The position numbers were made by a program, and so were the translations under genes. The notes under the pieces were generated by a model that was not told the origin of the DNA, made no database searches, and worked only from the letters and a program-made list of their open reading frames with translations. A stretch of DNA of 64,000 nucleotides from Biomphalaria glabrata. Taxonomy: Eukaryota > Mollusca > Gastropoda > Planorbidae. The DNA lies in assembly GCF_947242115.1 (NCBI RefSeq), contig NC_074728.1, positions 22,867,542-22,931,541 on the forward strand, written 5' to 3'. Shown here piece after piece: positions 29,501-35,690 of this stretch (the stretch's first letter is position 1; each line of letters opens with the position of its first letter).

Positions 29501-31428
29501 GGTATTAACTAGTGAGAATAAAAGACCTAGAAATAAAGAAAACGTACGATGGTGTCGGGACGATGTACTTCTTGTGGAAGGCTGTCACTGGCACGGCTTG
29601 GAAGGAATCGCCCCCAGCTCCAGAGTCGGAGAGAAGCAGAACTATAATGGAGTACTTCCCGTTGCTAAAAAACGAGAACGCCCCAGCGGTGTGGACGGAT
29701 GTCACTGACCTACGTAAACAAAAAATATTATCATGTTATTTACAAGGCCAGCATCTTCAAACCAACAAAATATAGGAGGTTTCAAATATATGTATATTAA
29801 AACAACAACAACAAACAAGATTACAAAGAGAGTTTGTGCTATCACATAAACTCATATGCGGGCCCCATCTTCACCAACATAGGTTTGAAATATATGTATA
29901 TAAAAAAAAAAATACTTTTTTTTAAGACACAAAGTGTATAAGAAGTATAGTTGTATCAAATAGTTTGGATCAGTCATATAATTAAATTTGTAATAGATCT
30001 AGACCAACAACAATAAATCTGTGCGATTAATAATGTTTTTACAAATTATTTTTTTTTAGCGCTACTTCATGGCTTTTAGTTTGCTCCCGGGTTCGAATTC
30101 TGGTAAAGAGTGGGATTTTTAATTTCGGGATCTTTGAGCGTCTCTGAGTCCACCCAGCTCAAATGGGTACTTGACATTAGTTGGGGAAAAATAAAGGCGG
30201 TTGGTCGTTGTGCTTGCCACATGACACCCTCGTTAACCGTCGGTCACAGAAACAGATGACTTTTACATTATCTACCCATAGATCTCAAGGCCTTAAAATG
30301 GGAAATTTAATAATTAATTAACTAATTGGTTATTTTTTTATTGATTCATGTCATGTCTATGCTAATGAATAATTGAGAAAAGTTTCAACTTGATCCGAGA
30401 ATGGATGTGGGAGAAACAACGTGTACAAACTTTTTACCTGACAGACAGACAGACAGACAGTGAGCTGATATAAAGCTACCAAAAAACGTACCTAATACCG
30501 GTATTTCTCAAGAAGAGCGATGTTACCTCCGAGCCGACAACTCTAACCTTCTTTGAGAAGTGGTCGTGGTCATTCAGCCGTGACACGTTCACAACTATGC
30601 GGGACAAGATGGAGGTGTAGAAATACAGCCTGGCATCGTGATTTGCTGGAAACATCAGGATAAAGTGCTGACCAAATTGAGCGGAGTTGGTCCCCCGAAT
30701 GACCCCTGGAGAATGGAAAACAAAGCATGTACCTACTTAGACTCATATAGGAAGTCACTTTCTAAGTAAGATTATTGAAATTCTTTGCGAAGCTTCTTAA
30801 GATAAGGCTCCTAATAATTGGTGCTACTAAACGAGGCTTCTAGCTAAATGCATCTAGTAATCACGGTTTCAATAGGAATCTACTAAGCGAGGCTTCTAGC
30901 TAAATTCATCTAGTAATCACGGTTTCAATAGGAATCTACTAAGCGAGGCTTCTAGCTAAATTCATCTAGTAATCAAGGTTTCCATAGGAATCTACTAAGC
31001 GAGGCTTCTAGCTAAAATCATCTAGTAATCACGGTTTCAATAGGAATCTACTAAGCGAGGCTTCTAGCTAAATTCATCTAGTAATCAAGGTTTCAATAGG
31101 AATCTACTAAGCGAGGCTTCTAGCTAAATTCATCTAGTGATCAAGGTTTCAATAGGAATCTACTAAGCGAGGCTTCTAGCTAAATTCATCTAGTAATCAA
31201 GGTTTCAATAGGAATCTACTAAGCGAGGCTTCGTATAAAGCTAAGTTTTGAATTAAGCGAGGCTTGTATTAAGCGAAGCTTCGTATTCATCTTTCAAGTG
31301 ATCCTATGTGAGGTTACTAAGTCAGTATCACGAGTATGTTTACTAAATTTCGACTCTAACTAGCGACTAAGTTACTTACCTAATTCAACACAGCCATACA
31401 AAAACCAAAGTCGCATAGAAAACATCAT
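3687..31428 (-). CDS. Gene A: IgGFc-binding-like, EGF-like, single-pass membrane protein (13 exons joined)
   Basis: Thirteen exons on the minus strand join without a frame break: 31380-31428, 30492-30705, 29548-29709, 26852-26904, 25301-25399, 21759-21937, 19123-19280, 17488-17589, 15363-15531, 13608-13683, 9359-9493, 5322-5462 and 3687-3753. All have AG/GT boundaries, and together they give about 534 codons before an unidentified tail exon. Order of parts: short hydrophobic leader, an IgGFc-binding-type domain over exons 2-9, a short acidic/cysteine exon, two EGF-like modules and one transmembrane helix. The domain call rests on the recurring aromatic-hydrophobic strands and DS-rich loops typical of the IgGFc_binding family and on the match to gene B; it is recognition by eye. 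A cell-surface recognition or adhesion role is inference. The 3' end is not fixed: an exon with a plausible acceptor near 3610-3630 and an AATAAA at 3067-3072 are only possibilities. Confidence 0.8.
3800..4215 (+). repeat. Interspersed repeat shared with 45640-46240
   Basis: Shared words include ataaaatgcttcc, ctgacaac(t/c)agtccaac and gtgtggct(t/c)ag. Class unknown; possibly the body of a retroposon. Confidence 0.5.
4270..4510 (+). mobile_element. LINE C-terminal fragment
   Basis: The frame at 4307-4500 reads ILQGTVDGVRRKGRPKNS and WIGLSLDILL, the GRP-rich C-terminal tail of LINE reverse transcriptases. Confidence 0.75.
4735..5303 (+). mobile_element. L2/CR1-like LINE 3' end with ATT tail
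   Basis: The upstream frame (AMFYHAHICKILSFNITAWY) and 4911-5147 (YKTPIAKTNRHKHSFVLLAI) match the C-terminus of L2/CR1-type elements. It ends in attattatt at 5276-5302, about 20 bases from gene A exon 12. Confidence 0.85.
5322..5462 (-). CDS. Gene A exon 12: EGF-like module 2
   Basis: 141 bases, phase 1-1, donor gtaagt. Starts CPPMTFGKDCSGDC, near-identical to [14 protein letters not shown] in gene B exon 40745-40879, then runs into a Ser/Gly/Arg-rich membrane-proximal stretch. An L2-like LINE end lies about 20 bases downstream, in opposite orientation. Confidence 0.9.
5540..5930 (+). mobile_element. LINE C-terminal fragments
   Basis: Decayed frames show a W-R-x-T-F-K-DL-R and SDRSLWRQL-like region (5590-5710), then a K-A-A-G-R-T-L-E-T tail. 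Confidence 0.65.
6133..6420 (+). mobile_element. hAT-like element end (cagtggcgtagcaagg)
   Basis: Starts with the cagtggcgtagc terminal word shared with MITEs in this window. The other end was not found. Confidence 0.45.
6485..6893 (-). repeat. About 450-bp interspersed repeat, copy 1
   Basis: Reverse complement of copies at 14891 and 17946: shares ccagcagtttggtgctacaa, tactaaagtctactaca and a gtgtgtgag end. Confidence 0.85.
6921..7905. other. AT-rich intron stretch
   Basis: Poly-T and AT-rich sequence with no clear exon or known repeat, apart from a purine-rich ggggaggtggggg patch near 7500. Confidence 0.5.
7910..8040 (+). mobile_element. LINE C-terminal zinc-finger fragment
   Basis: Reads CASSVGLFSHTRSCKG, the C-terminal zinc-finger end of LINE ORFs like that at 22662. 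Confidence 0.75.
8065..8256 (+). mobile_element. hAT-like MITE (cagcggttctcaacc)
   Basis: Terminal inverted repeats cagcggttctcaacc and gcttgagaacccctg; flanked by ccttagaa and cctcagaa, an 8-bp target duplication with one change. Confidence 0.92.
8527..8612. repeat. CT/GT microsatellite
   Basis: ctct then gtgt runs, directly before a LINE fragment. Confidence 0.95.
8640..9270 (+). mobile_element. LINE C-terminal part (RT tail and zinc finger)
   Basis: Frames read FLYGSETWTLYRKQLRLLQR, then GGRRNRGAPRKRFKHQL, then a finger remnant. One stop splits the RT tail from the following frame. It ends about 90 bases left of gene A exon 11. Confidence 0.88.
9359..9493 (-). CDS. Gene A exon 11: EGF-like module 1
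   Basis: 135 bases, a symmetric phase 1-1 exon with donor gtaagt. Starts CPEKTFGDQCEQLCEQC and continues with the C-x3-C-x6-C-x2-C spacing of multi-EGF (MEGF/scavenger receptor F-like) modules. Same length as gene B exon 42820-42954. A 23-bp array begins only a few bases upstream of its acceptor. Confidence 0.92.
9496..11735. repeat. 23-bp minisatellite with 482-bp higher-order repeat
   Basis: Units of the type gtaagcaagtcagttggtgg (left part) grade into gttaaacaagtcagtagacg (right part). From about 10.2 to 11.4 kb the pattern repeats every 482 bases: the same variant unit occurs at 10319, 10801 and 11283. The array starts within about five bases of the acceptor of gene A exon 11. Read on the gene strand, many units contain CTACTAACTTGC or CTACTGACTTG, which resemble branch-point sites. 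Confidence 0.96.
11740..12080. other. AT-rich intron
   Basis: Nothing recognisable. Confidence 0.5.
12085..12343 (-). mobile_element. SINE-A copy (tRNA-derived)
   Basis: The tRNA-like head is at the right end (gcttggcttacgaaccgatg on the minus strand), the tail at the left. Confidence 0.9.
12495..12960 (-). mobile_element. LINE C-terminal fragment
   Basis: Minus frames read DNGFVYTSCGKIYRSQTGS, a degenerate zinc finger, preceded by decayed RT tail. Confidence 0.7.
12980..13440. other. AT-rich intron
   Basis: No exon or repeat recognised; one open frame at 12980-13180 has no family resemblance. Confidence 0.5.
13440..13530 (+). mobile_element. LINE RT-tail scrap
   Basis: Translates as IIRPAAMNASESWTLTKTSE, the Y-x-S-E-T-W-x-L motif region of LINE RTs. 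Confidence 0.6.
13608..13683 (-). CDS. Gene A exon 10: acidic/cysteine linker
   Basis: 76 bases, phase 0 to phase 1. Encodes GAQQDCDGYSDKGFQALIV. The DCDGxxD core looks like a worn copy of the DNDCDGxIDE motif that is clearer in gene B. Confidence 0.7.
13785..13925 (+). mobile_element. SINE-A 3' part
   Basis: Starts in the SINE body and ends in the ctcgtaaatcg region, where a LINE finger region follows directly. Confidence 0.75.
13926..14095 (+). mobile_element. LINE C-terminal zinc-finger end
   Basis: AGITCPVCSRAFRAHIGLTR: a C2H2-type finger that ends a LINE ORF; the same end occurs at 34300-34450. Confidence 0.85.
14125..14306 (+). mobile_element. hAT-like MITE (cagtggcgtagctagg)
   Basis: Ends cagtggcgtagctagga and tcctagctacgcccctg; exact 8-bp target duplication ggctgaat on both sides. 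Confidence 0.95.
14440..14725 (-). repeat. AT-rich interspersed repeat family X
   Basis: Shares cagacagacaga(t/c), gtgacttgatataagctt and the taattaagtaattgg end with many copies listed here. Class unknown. Confidence 0.75.
14891..15262 (+). repeat. About 450-bp interspersed repeat, copy 2
   Basis: Opens gtcgttgacttgtagcacca; ends in an acacacac run 100 bases before gene A exon 9's donor. Confidence 0.85.
15363..15531 (-). CDS. Gene A exon 9: end of IgGFc-binding-like domain
   Basis: 169 bases with a gtgaga donor and phase 0 exit. Encodes AWMRNFNYFGCYVMG and ends LLGFQK. GC content is clearly higher than the flanking intron. Matches gene B exon 54488-54662, which ends SYFYHKK. Confidence 0.86.
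15723..16020 (+). mobile_element. DNA-transposon-like repeat (cagggacggtcttag)
   Basis: Opens cagggacggtcttagcatgg and closes ctaaggccggccgtg; related words occur at 27873, 38306 and 62243. Confidence 0.65.
16021..16430. other. AT-rich intron
   Basis: No recognisable feature. Confidence 0.5.
16430..16625 (-). repeat. Family X copy (partial)
   Basis: Has ccagacagacagaaagacag and gagtgagttgatacaa. Confidence 0.7.
16793..16979 (+). mobile_element. hAT-like MITE, cagtggcgtag family
   Basis: Ends ataggcgtagctaggg and ggcttcgcccctg, with aataagta on both sides as target duplication. Confidence 0.88.
17062..17353 (+). mobile_element. hAT-like MITE (cagtgatgctcaa)
   Basis: Ends cagtgatgctcaaaatacgg and ggttgggcatcactg; exact target duplication ttatagat. 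Confidence 0.95.
17488..17589 (-). CDS. Gene A exon 8
   Basis: 102 bases, identical in length and phase to gene B exon 56303-56404. Encodes LNGSIQMHVYFIVQQ; donor gtaaat. Confidence 0.77.
17946..18456 (+). repeat. About 450-bp interspersed repeat, copy 3
   Basis: Opens gtcgatgacttgtagcacca and closes with CT/CA microsatellite. Confidence 0.87.
18306..18440. repeat. CT/CA microsatellite
   Basis: ctctct and cacaca runs with scattered ttctct. Forms one end of an interspersed repeat copy (17946-18456). Confidence 0.97.
18582..18962 (+). mobile_element. hAT-like MITE (cagcggtgtttcccaa) with nested TTAA element
   Basis: Inverted ends agcggtgtttcccaa and ttgggaaacaccgct. A TTAA-flanked MITE sits inside it, so it is the older of the two. 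Confidence 0.88.
18855..18935 (+). mobile_element. TTAA-flanked MITE (ttaactctttgtctcc), short form
   Basis: 81 bases with inverted ends ttaactctttgtctcc and ggagagaaagagttaa; TTAA on both sides suggests a piggyBac-like target. Confidence 0.88.
19123..19280 (-). CDS. Gene A exon 7
   Basis: 158 bases, phase 0 in and phase 2 out at gtcagt. Contains KPVGCFQIVFSPC and an LQIVPVEMFF strand. The VP-V-E-x-F pattern is typical of repeated units in IgGFc-binding domains. Confidence 0.85.
19319..19575 (-). mobile_element. LINE 3' end with TTATC tail
   Basis: Reverse-strand counterpart of 1190-1486, including the gataagataag tail at 19322-19336. Confidence 0.85.
19670..19940 (+). mobile_element. SINE-A copy, near full length
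   Basis: tRNA-like head with A box tggctgaggggtaaagcgc and B box ggttcgaatcc, then a body through tggtcg and ggccacatgacaccctcgtt to ggaaactttg. Confidence 0.95.
20042..20309 (+). mobile_element. hAT-like MITE, cagtgatgctcaa family
   Basis: Ends ctgatgctcaacctaat and gtatctaaggcatcacgg; flanks ttatagat and ctatagag. Confidence 0.8.
20817..21058 (+). mobile_element. SINE-A copy
   Basis: Head cggtggctgagtggttaaac; a run of ten G in the body. Confidence 0.94.
21229..21757. repeat. 11-bp minisatellite at gene A exon 6 donor
   Basis: About 48 units of acgctaacata with acgctacata and acgctaaccta variants. The array starts inside the donor region of exon 6 (gtatgtagcgtt on the gene strand). Confidence 0.96.
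21759..21937 (-). CDS. Gene A exon 6
   Basis: 179 bases. Starts EMLLSLDYYGLVYIV, directly alignable with [15 protein letters not shown] of gene B. The gtatgt donor runs straight into an 11-bp tandem array. Confidence 0.87.
21996..24458 (+). mobile_element. TTAA-flanked non-autonomous DNA transposon containing a LINE insertion
   Basis: Inverted ends ttaaagggaaactccgatag and catcggagtttccccttta, with TTAA at both edges. Without the LINE (22620-24110) it is about 0.95 kb. Pieces of the same body recur at 35910-36560 (tgcttgactaacca, tctatttactt). Confidence 0.8.
22620..24110 (-). mobile_element. LINE, 5'-truncated, with long intact ORF (RT C-terminal half and zinc finger)
   Basis: The frame is open from 24110 to a stop at 22662-22664 (about 480 codons). 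Motifs in order: YPESQCGFRAGRSTTDM, FIDLTKAFD, GVKQGCVLAPTLFG, FADDAALV, YLGSTI, LLYGSESW, RLRWLGHVTRM, then a C-terminal finger CTNCGKVCRSRIGLISH. The endonuclease and the N-terminal RT part are missing. It sits between two TA runs (22587-22619 and 24112-24129), of which the left one looks like its tail. The open frame suggests a recent insertion. Confidence 0.95.
24500..24735 (+). repeat. Family X, two partial copies in tandem
   Basis: gtttgtacacgttatttctccc and a variant gtgtacgctatttctccc about 90 bases later. Confidence 0.75.
24743..24850. repeat. AGAT/GAAA simple repeat
   Basis: agat units grading into agagaaagaaag. Confidence 0.95.
24860..25060. other. Intron with short duplicated words
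   Basis: No exon or known repeat seen. Confidence 0.4.
25301..25399 (-). CDS. Gene A exon 5
   Basis: 99 bases, the same length and phases as the gene B exon at 60957-61055. Encodes EPIGVVAGSYQTLSC; the VxAG and Cys positions correspond to VIIGNC in gene B. The donor (Ggtttttc) is weak, but exon 6 needs exactly this phase. Confidence 0.78.
25468..25594. repeat. 29-bp tandem repeat, about 4 units
   Basis: Unit catttgtgcatctacattct plus ggtctattt. In the intron between gene A exons 4 and 5, about 70 bases from exon 5. Confidence 0.95.
25595..26490. other. Intron with possible unclassified transposon
   Basis: At 25920-26090 words such as taaccggtggtctgcttaac and ccggcggtccgcttaa repeat, suggesting an old transposon end; class uncertain. 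The rest is AT-rich. Confidence 0.4.
26495..26540. repeat. TA microsatellite
   Basis: About 20 ta units, next to a minus-strand SINE-A copy. Confidence 0.95.
26545..26768 (-). mobile_element. SINE-A copy
   Basis: Ends at its tRNA-like head with cgctaccgcgactcc. It lies about 80 bases from gene A exon 4. Confidence 0.92.
26852..26904 (-). CDS. Gene A exon 4
   Basis: 53 bases behind a good polypyrimidine tract. Encodes QSLLIEPNGILQQYT, with a gtatgc donor. Phase 2 in, phase 1 out. The gene B counterpart at 63838-63896 is six bases longer, a clean two-codon difference. Confidence 0.75.
27072..27225 (+). repeat. Family X copy
   Basis: gtttgtacacattatttctc to gtttgataccaattaag. Confidence 0.8.
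27272..27435 (+). mobile_element. DNA-transposon-like fragment (cagggccggccttaag)
   Basis: Opening word shared with 27873; right end has gattgagaaccactgg, a piece of the tctcaacc MITE family. Confidence 0.55.
27873..28235 (+). mobile_element. hAT-like MITE (cagggccggccttaaa)
   Basis: Ends cagggccggccttaaaaa and taaagccgaccctg; flanks atgatgac and gtgataac (two changes). Confidence 0.82.
28315..28470 (-). mobile_element. SINE-A partial copy
   Basis: Body and tail present; the tRNA-like head is lost where a different sequence starts at about 28471. Confidence 0.88.
28471..29070 (+). other. G/T-rich unclassified block with 114-codon open frame
   Basis: The plus strand is strongly rich in G and T. 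The frame 28727-29071 has no recognisable domain. It ends in ttatcttacc followed by cagacgttacttcaaa, a junction also seen at 2668-2716, so it is probably part of a retroposon with TTATC tail. Confidence 0.4.
29165..29300. repeat. TA/TATAT microsatellite
   Basis: Imperfect tatat palindromic runs. Confidence 0.85.
29435..29512 (-). mobile_element. SINE-A head fragment
   Basis: Only the tRNA-like part with B box ggattcgatccc; ends about 35 bases from gene A exon 3's donor. Confidence 0.75.
29548..29709 (-). CDS. Gene A exon 3: IgGFc-binding-like domain
   Basis: 162 bases. Contains SIIVLLLSDSGAGGDSF followed by an AVP and a KKYIVPTPS strand, which matches the family pattern of a hydrophobic strand, a DS-rich loop and a second aromatic strand. 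Leaves in phase 2 at gtacgt. Confidence 0.85.
30083..30308 (+). mobile_element. SINE-A copy, head damaged
   Basis: Starts at gggttcgaattctgg; full body. Confidence 0.9.
30309..30478 (-). repeat. Family X copy
   Basis: cagacagacagacagacagt with gagctgatataaagct, next to the exon 2 donor of gene A. Confidence 0.8.
30492..30705 (-). CDS. Gene A exon 2: N-terminal part of IgGFc-binding-like domain
   Basis: 214 bases, entering in phase 1 after an AG acceptor and leaving in phase 2 at gtacgt. The motif QFGQHFILMFPAN opens the domain in the way family members do (G-x-F-hydrophobic-x-FP-x-N). An internal gtaaca 35 bases earlier is a second possible donor, but only the later one keeps exon 3 in frame. 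Confidence 0.8.
30827..31285. repeat. 56-bp minisatellite in intron 1 of gene A, about 7 units
   Basis: Unit begins ctaagcgaggcttctagcta and ends caataggaatcta. The last part decays into shorter aagcgaggctt pieces. Confidence 0.95.
31380..31428 (-). CDS. Gene A exon 1: start and leader
   Basis: Begins with two ATG codons and reads MMFSMRLWFLYGCVEL, a short hydrophobic stretch that could serve as a signal peptide, though it is shorter than usual. Ends in phase 1 at a strong gtaagt donor. A TATATAAAT lies about 25-35 bases upstream (31452-31460). The frame stays open further upstream, so a longer leader from another exon is possible. Confidence 0.55.
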
Positions 31429-31714
31429 GTTACAGTGTAGATCTTTATCAAATTTATATAATCTGTCAAATAGGTTTAACTTATTTTTTTGTATTTGATT
31501 AAATTTTCACACCAAAGAGTGACTTAATAAAAATCTAGACTTAATGAAGATTCCACTTTTTAATCTAGACCTTTTTCATTCAGAAAACTGGATTTTGGGA
31601 AAAAAAAAGGATTAAGGATTAAACCTAATTTTTTAAAAGTCTATTGTGCGCAAAATGTAAAATGCGTAGAATGTCATAATACTAACAAATAAACAACCAC
31701 CAATGATTATTGGA

Positions 31715-32070
31715 GAAGGATCCTAAATATCACATTCAAAGACCGCATCACAAACCAAGATATTAGAGACAGGGTTACTGCAGCGATTGGACCCCATGAT
31801 GACCTGCTAACTATCGTAAAAAAACGCAAGCTTATAATCTATGGCCATATTACTAGATCTTCGGGGTTCGCAAAGACCTTCCTTCAGGAAACAGTACCAG
31901 GAAAAATAAGAAGAGGCAGAGAAAGCGATGGGAGGACAACATAAAAGAATGGACGGGCCTGCCATTAAAAGAGGTTCTAACTAAGGCAAAAGACAGAGAG
32001 GAATGGAGAAAGACGGTCGACGAGTCTTGCTTGGTGCCCCAACGGTTCAATAAACTAATGGATAGGTAAA
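31715..32070 (+). mobile_element. LINE C-terminal fragment
   Basis: Frames read ITNQDIRDRVTAAIGPHDDL and KLIIYGHITRSSGFAKTFLQ, then a decayed GRP tail; ends in poly-A/poly-G at 32068-32090. Confidence 0.82.
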
Positions 32071-32089
32071 AAAAAAAAAAAAGGGGGGG

Positions 32090-32306
32090 GGGGTGCAGTG
32101 GCTGAACGGTTAAGCGCTTTTTCCGAACCTGAATCTCGGTAAATCTCGCGCCCATGAGTTCAACTAAGTACCTGACGATATAGGTATAGGTGGTTGGTCG
32201 TTGTGCTGACCACGTGACGCATTGCTCGTTAACTGTTGGTCACACAAACAGATGAACTTAACATCATCTGTCCGCCAGGTCTGAAAGGGGAACTTTACTT
32301 TTTTTT
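32090..32306 (+). mobile_element. SINE-A copy, shortened
   Basis: Head gcagtggctgaacggttaag present; the middle of the body is deleted. Confidence 0.9.
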
Positions 32307-32445
32307 TTTTTTTTTTTACTTTACTTTTATCTACGGCGGACTTCAGGGTAATGGATAGGCCTTTCATTGAAAGAGATTGTCATTATCTCATCTGTTTCTC
32401 GACTTTCGATGTAGAGGTGAAATGACAGTTTGTGTAACTGTAAAC

Positions 32446-33029
32446 CAGGGGTTCTCAACCTGTGGATCGCGATCCCTCTGGGGTCGAAATAAAATTTTCC
32501 AGGGGTCGCCTAAGACCATCGGAAAACTAGATTTTTGTCAAAAAAAAAAACTCGACATTGTACACAATTTTTCTTGGGTAGCTACTATTTTTTTAGTATG
32601 TATAATTGATATTCGAGAATAGATGATGCGAACATCTGAATCACAATCATTCCAAACTTTGTAATTGTCGCAGCATAAGTATTTTTTTGTGACAGTTTAA
32701 ATTACTATCCATCAAATGGTGTGATGAAACGCTCCGTTTGAAATTACCACTTAAGTATAAAAAATGAATCTGTTGATCACGATATACGTATATATAAGAA
32801 AGTCATAAAATTACAATCTCAGTTATTAGTAATTAGTAATTATTTATAAACAGAAATATTTATAGTTTGGTGATTAAAGAGGCAGCTTTGGTAATTCTAT
32901 CAGATATTTACATTATGGTTACATTTTTATAACAGTAGCAAAAAAATATGATTTTACGGCCAGGGGTTCGCCGCAAAATGGACAATTGTGAAAAAGGAGC
33001 CGCGGAAGTAAAAAGGTTGAGAACCGCTG
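32446..33029 (+). mobile_element. hAT-like element (caggggttctcaacc), 584 bp
   Basis: Ends caggggttctcaacctgtgg and aggttgagaaccgctg; flanks ctgtaaac and ctgtaaat. A longer version of the family seen at 8065 and 45842. Confidence 0.93.
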
Positions 33030-33034
33030 CTGTA

Positions 33035-33112
33035 AATGAATACCACAACTTTTCCCGGTCAGCAGCTGTTCTTAGCAGGATATCAAGAGACAGGCCGGTG
33101 CATTGATTCATT
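33035..33112 (-). mobile_element. LINE C-terminal scrap
   Basis: Reads CTGLSLDILLRTAADREKLW on the minus strand. Confidence 0.8.
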
Positions 33113-33214
33113 GCTTTGCGACATTCTTTGTGAGTAATCTGTCTTACTTTGTCTTTCTAAGGTACGGTCTTAAGCTCAACCAGAGCTTCGTGTCTTTAAA
33201 AAGGACAAGTGTTA

Positions 33215-33450
33215 TTTGTGGCTTGTGGTGGCCAAATGATGTAGAGCCTAACTTCCGAACCGAGGGTCCTGAGCTGAAATCACGGCAGCTTGAACCTCGG
33301 AATTTTCGGGACGTCCTTGAGTCGTCGCAACTGTCATTCATACATGACGTTAGTTTGTTAAAGTAAAGACTGTTGGTCCTTGAGCTGGTCACATCCCACC
33401 GTAGTAGCCGTTGGCCATTGATACAGATGCCACATGGATCGCAAGGTGTT
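33215..33450 (+). mobile_element. SINE-A copy, old
   Basis: Only scattered words remain (acttccgaaccgagg, ctggtcacatcccacc), so it is far more diverged than other copies. Confidence 0.7.
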
Positions 33451-33536
33451 GACACGAGAACTATACCGTTACAAACACTTTTAGGTCTTCCACGTTAGAA
33501 TATAAAATAAAATTACAACATGACCTGATTATAGAC

Positions 33537-33716
33537 CATTGTTTCCCAAACTATGTTCCTCGAAACCCTAGTGTTTCAAGAGACCTGAATAGGGGATCCA
33601 TAAGTTAATGAAATAATTTACAAGAAATCTTAAACAATAGCAAAGAGTTCTTCTAAAGGCCTACACTTTCAATGGGCCAAGTGTTTCGTTAAGGAATAAG
33701 TTTGGGAAACACTGTT
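33537..33716 (+). mobile_element. hAT-like MITE (tgtttcccaaact)
   Basis: Inverted ends cattgtttcccaaact and agtttgggaaacactg. Confidence 0.85.
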
Positions 33717-33959
33717 GTATACTGTTAATACATTATCAAAGAAAATAGTAACAAGAATAATAGGCTACATTTGATTAATATTTTTTTTAATCTCCAAAAC
33801 ATACAGAAGAAAAAAAAAGGATTCCATATACTGGTAAAGGTTAAAAGTTAAATAGTTTTTCTTGTTTACATAAAAATACGTTATTTCAGTTAACAAATTG
33901 AATAAAGGTTTTAAAAAACACATTTAAAGTTACATTGACGTAGGTCTTGATCTACATAT

Positions 33960-34170
33960 GCTAGTCAAACATATAGAGACTGTGACAAGCGACAAAGGGA
34001 AGACAACCCCATGGACGTTTACGTAGGTCCCACCAGCCACACGAGGAGGGTCTAAACCCCAGGGCAAAGCCCTCAGCCGCCTGGGGGACGAAAGTGGCTA
34101 TTTATTTAACCCCAATGGACGAACTATAGATAGATTGATAATTGACAAAAAGATAGATAGATCCAAGCAT
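33960..34170 (+). mobile_element. LINE 3' end with short GATA tail, copy 1
   Basis: Contains aaagccctcagccgcctggg and ggacgaactatagatag, aligned with the next copy. Confidence 0.8.
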
Positions 34171-34451
34171 CTGGGAGACAGAGAGACATGATAGAGCATC
34201 ATGGCGTCGCGCTGTGAAAACTGGCGCACAGGTTGCTGAGGAAAAAAGAACAACGCTGGCAGAAGAAAAACGCCAGAAAAGAAAAGCAAGGCAAACGACA
34301 CTAGCTCGAGCTGGAATAACCTGCCCAGTGTGCGGCCGAACATTCCGGGCTCACATAGGTCTCACCACCCACATGAGGAGGCATAAAACCACAGTGCAAA
34401 GCCCTCAGCCCCCTGGATGACTAAGTGGTCATCATCGAGCCACGATTGACG
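34171..34451 (+). mobile_element. LINE C-terminal zinc-finger end, copy 2
   Basis: TCPVCGRTFRAHIGLTTHMR after an EEKRQKRKARQ basic stretch; followed by the GATA run at 34452. Confidence 0.88.
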
Positions 34452-34455
34452 AACT

Positions 34456-34520
<65 letters not shown>
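34452..34520. repeat. GATA microsatellite, LINE tail
   Basis: About 16 gata units directly after the gacgaactata that ends a LINE 3' region. Confidence 0.95.
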
Positions 34521-34737
34521 CTAACAACGATAAATCTGTGCGATTAGAAATATTTTTACTGATTATTTTTGTTTAGCGCCATTTCATGCTTTTAGCTTTA
34601 GATGGGAAAAGGAGGAGGGGCGGGGCGAAGAAAGGCGTATCTCTGTGAATGTTTCCGTGATCGCTTTTTAAATACATAAAATGCATTAAAAACATTTTCA
34701 TTAACAGATCATGACTCCTCAAGGGGAATAATTAAAC

Positions 34738-34960
34738 TTATACCACCACATCTGTCAAGTAAGATTTCTTTCCCTTGTTCAATGCCAACTAAAATAATTT
34801 ATAACCAATAGTTAATTAACTAATTTGCTTTTTTTTAAAAAAAAAACCTATTTTGTCAACTAAAAAAATAAAAATTTCAGCTTCATCCCAGATTGGAGGT
34901 CAGAGAAATAATGTGTACAAGCTTTTAAACAGACAAACAGAGTGAGTTGATATAAGCTTT
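34738..34960 (-). repeat. Family X copy
   Basis: accaatagttaattaactaa and cagacaaacagagtgagttg. Confidence 0.8.
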
Positions 34961-35650
34961 CAAAACATGAAACTAGTGATGGAAACGAAACTAAATTTAA
35001 AAGTTAAACTAAAAGTTTTAACTAAAATAAAATAGTTGAACAAAAAGTTTATCATGAATTTCAAAATATAGTGAAACTAAACTATACGAACTATTTCATT
35101 GTTTTTTTTTAAATCGGTGGGCGGTGTTTGATCTAGAACTAACTATAATCATACTGCCTGGTCGCGCGGTTTGCGCGCTGGACTGTCGTTCGGATTTATC
35201 GACGGTCGAGGGTTCAAACCCTGCCCGCTCCCATCCCCCGTCGTCCTGCGGGAGGTTTGGACTAGGAAGTAAACTATCTTCAACTCTGAAGGAACATCCG
35301 AAACATGTAAAACATTTTACAAACAAGACTGTATGCCTACGGCTCGATCTAATCCTTATAACATTGTAAAAACCTTTTAGCATACAGAGAGACAGACAGA
35401 CAGCTTTATAAACATGAAACTAGTGCTGACGAAATGAAAACTAAACAAAATTTAATAAATTAAACTAAAACTAAGTTTCAACTAAAATAAAGTAATTTAA
35501 CTAAAAGTTTATCATGAATTTCAAAATAGAGTTAAACTAAACTAACGAAAATTAATTAAACCATAAAAACTATTTCATAACCTTTTTTTTAAAGGGAGTT
35601 TGATCTAGACCTACCTATAATCATATAACCGTATGCCTACGGTTCGATCT
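34961..35650. repeat. Direct duplication, one copy holding a SINE-B insertion
   Basis: 34975-35150 plus 35327-35385 aligns with 35415-35690: tatcatgaatttcaaaata, gtttgatctaga and gtatgcctacgg occur in both. The right copy lacks the SINE. Confidence 0.85.
35151..35326 (+). mobile_element. SINE-B copy (tRNA-derived)
   Basis: Head ctggtcgcgcggtttgcgcg, B box gggttcaaacc, body catcccccgtcgtcctgcgg, end ggaacatccgaaacatg. Confidence 0.94.
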
Positions 35651-35690
35651 AATTCTTTTAACATTGTAGAAATATTTATCCATAATAAAA

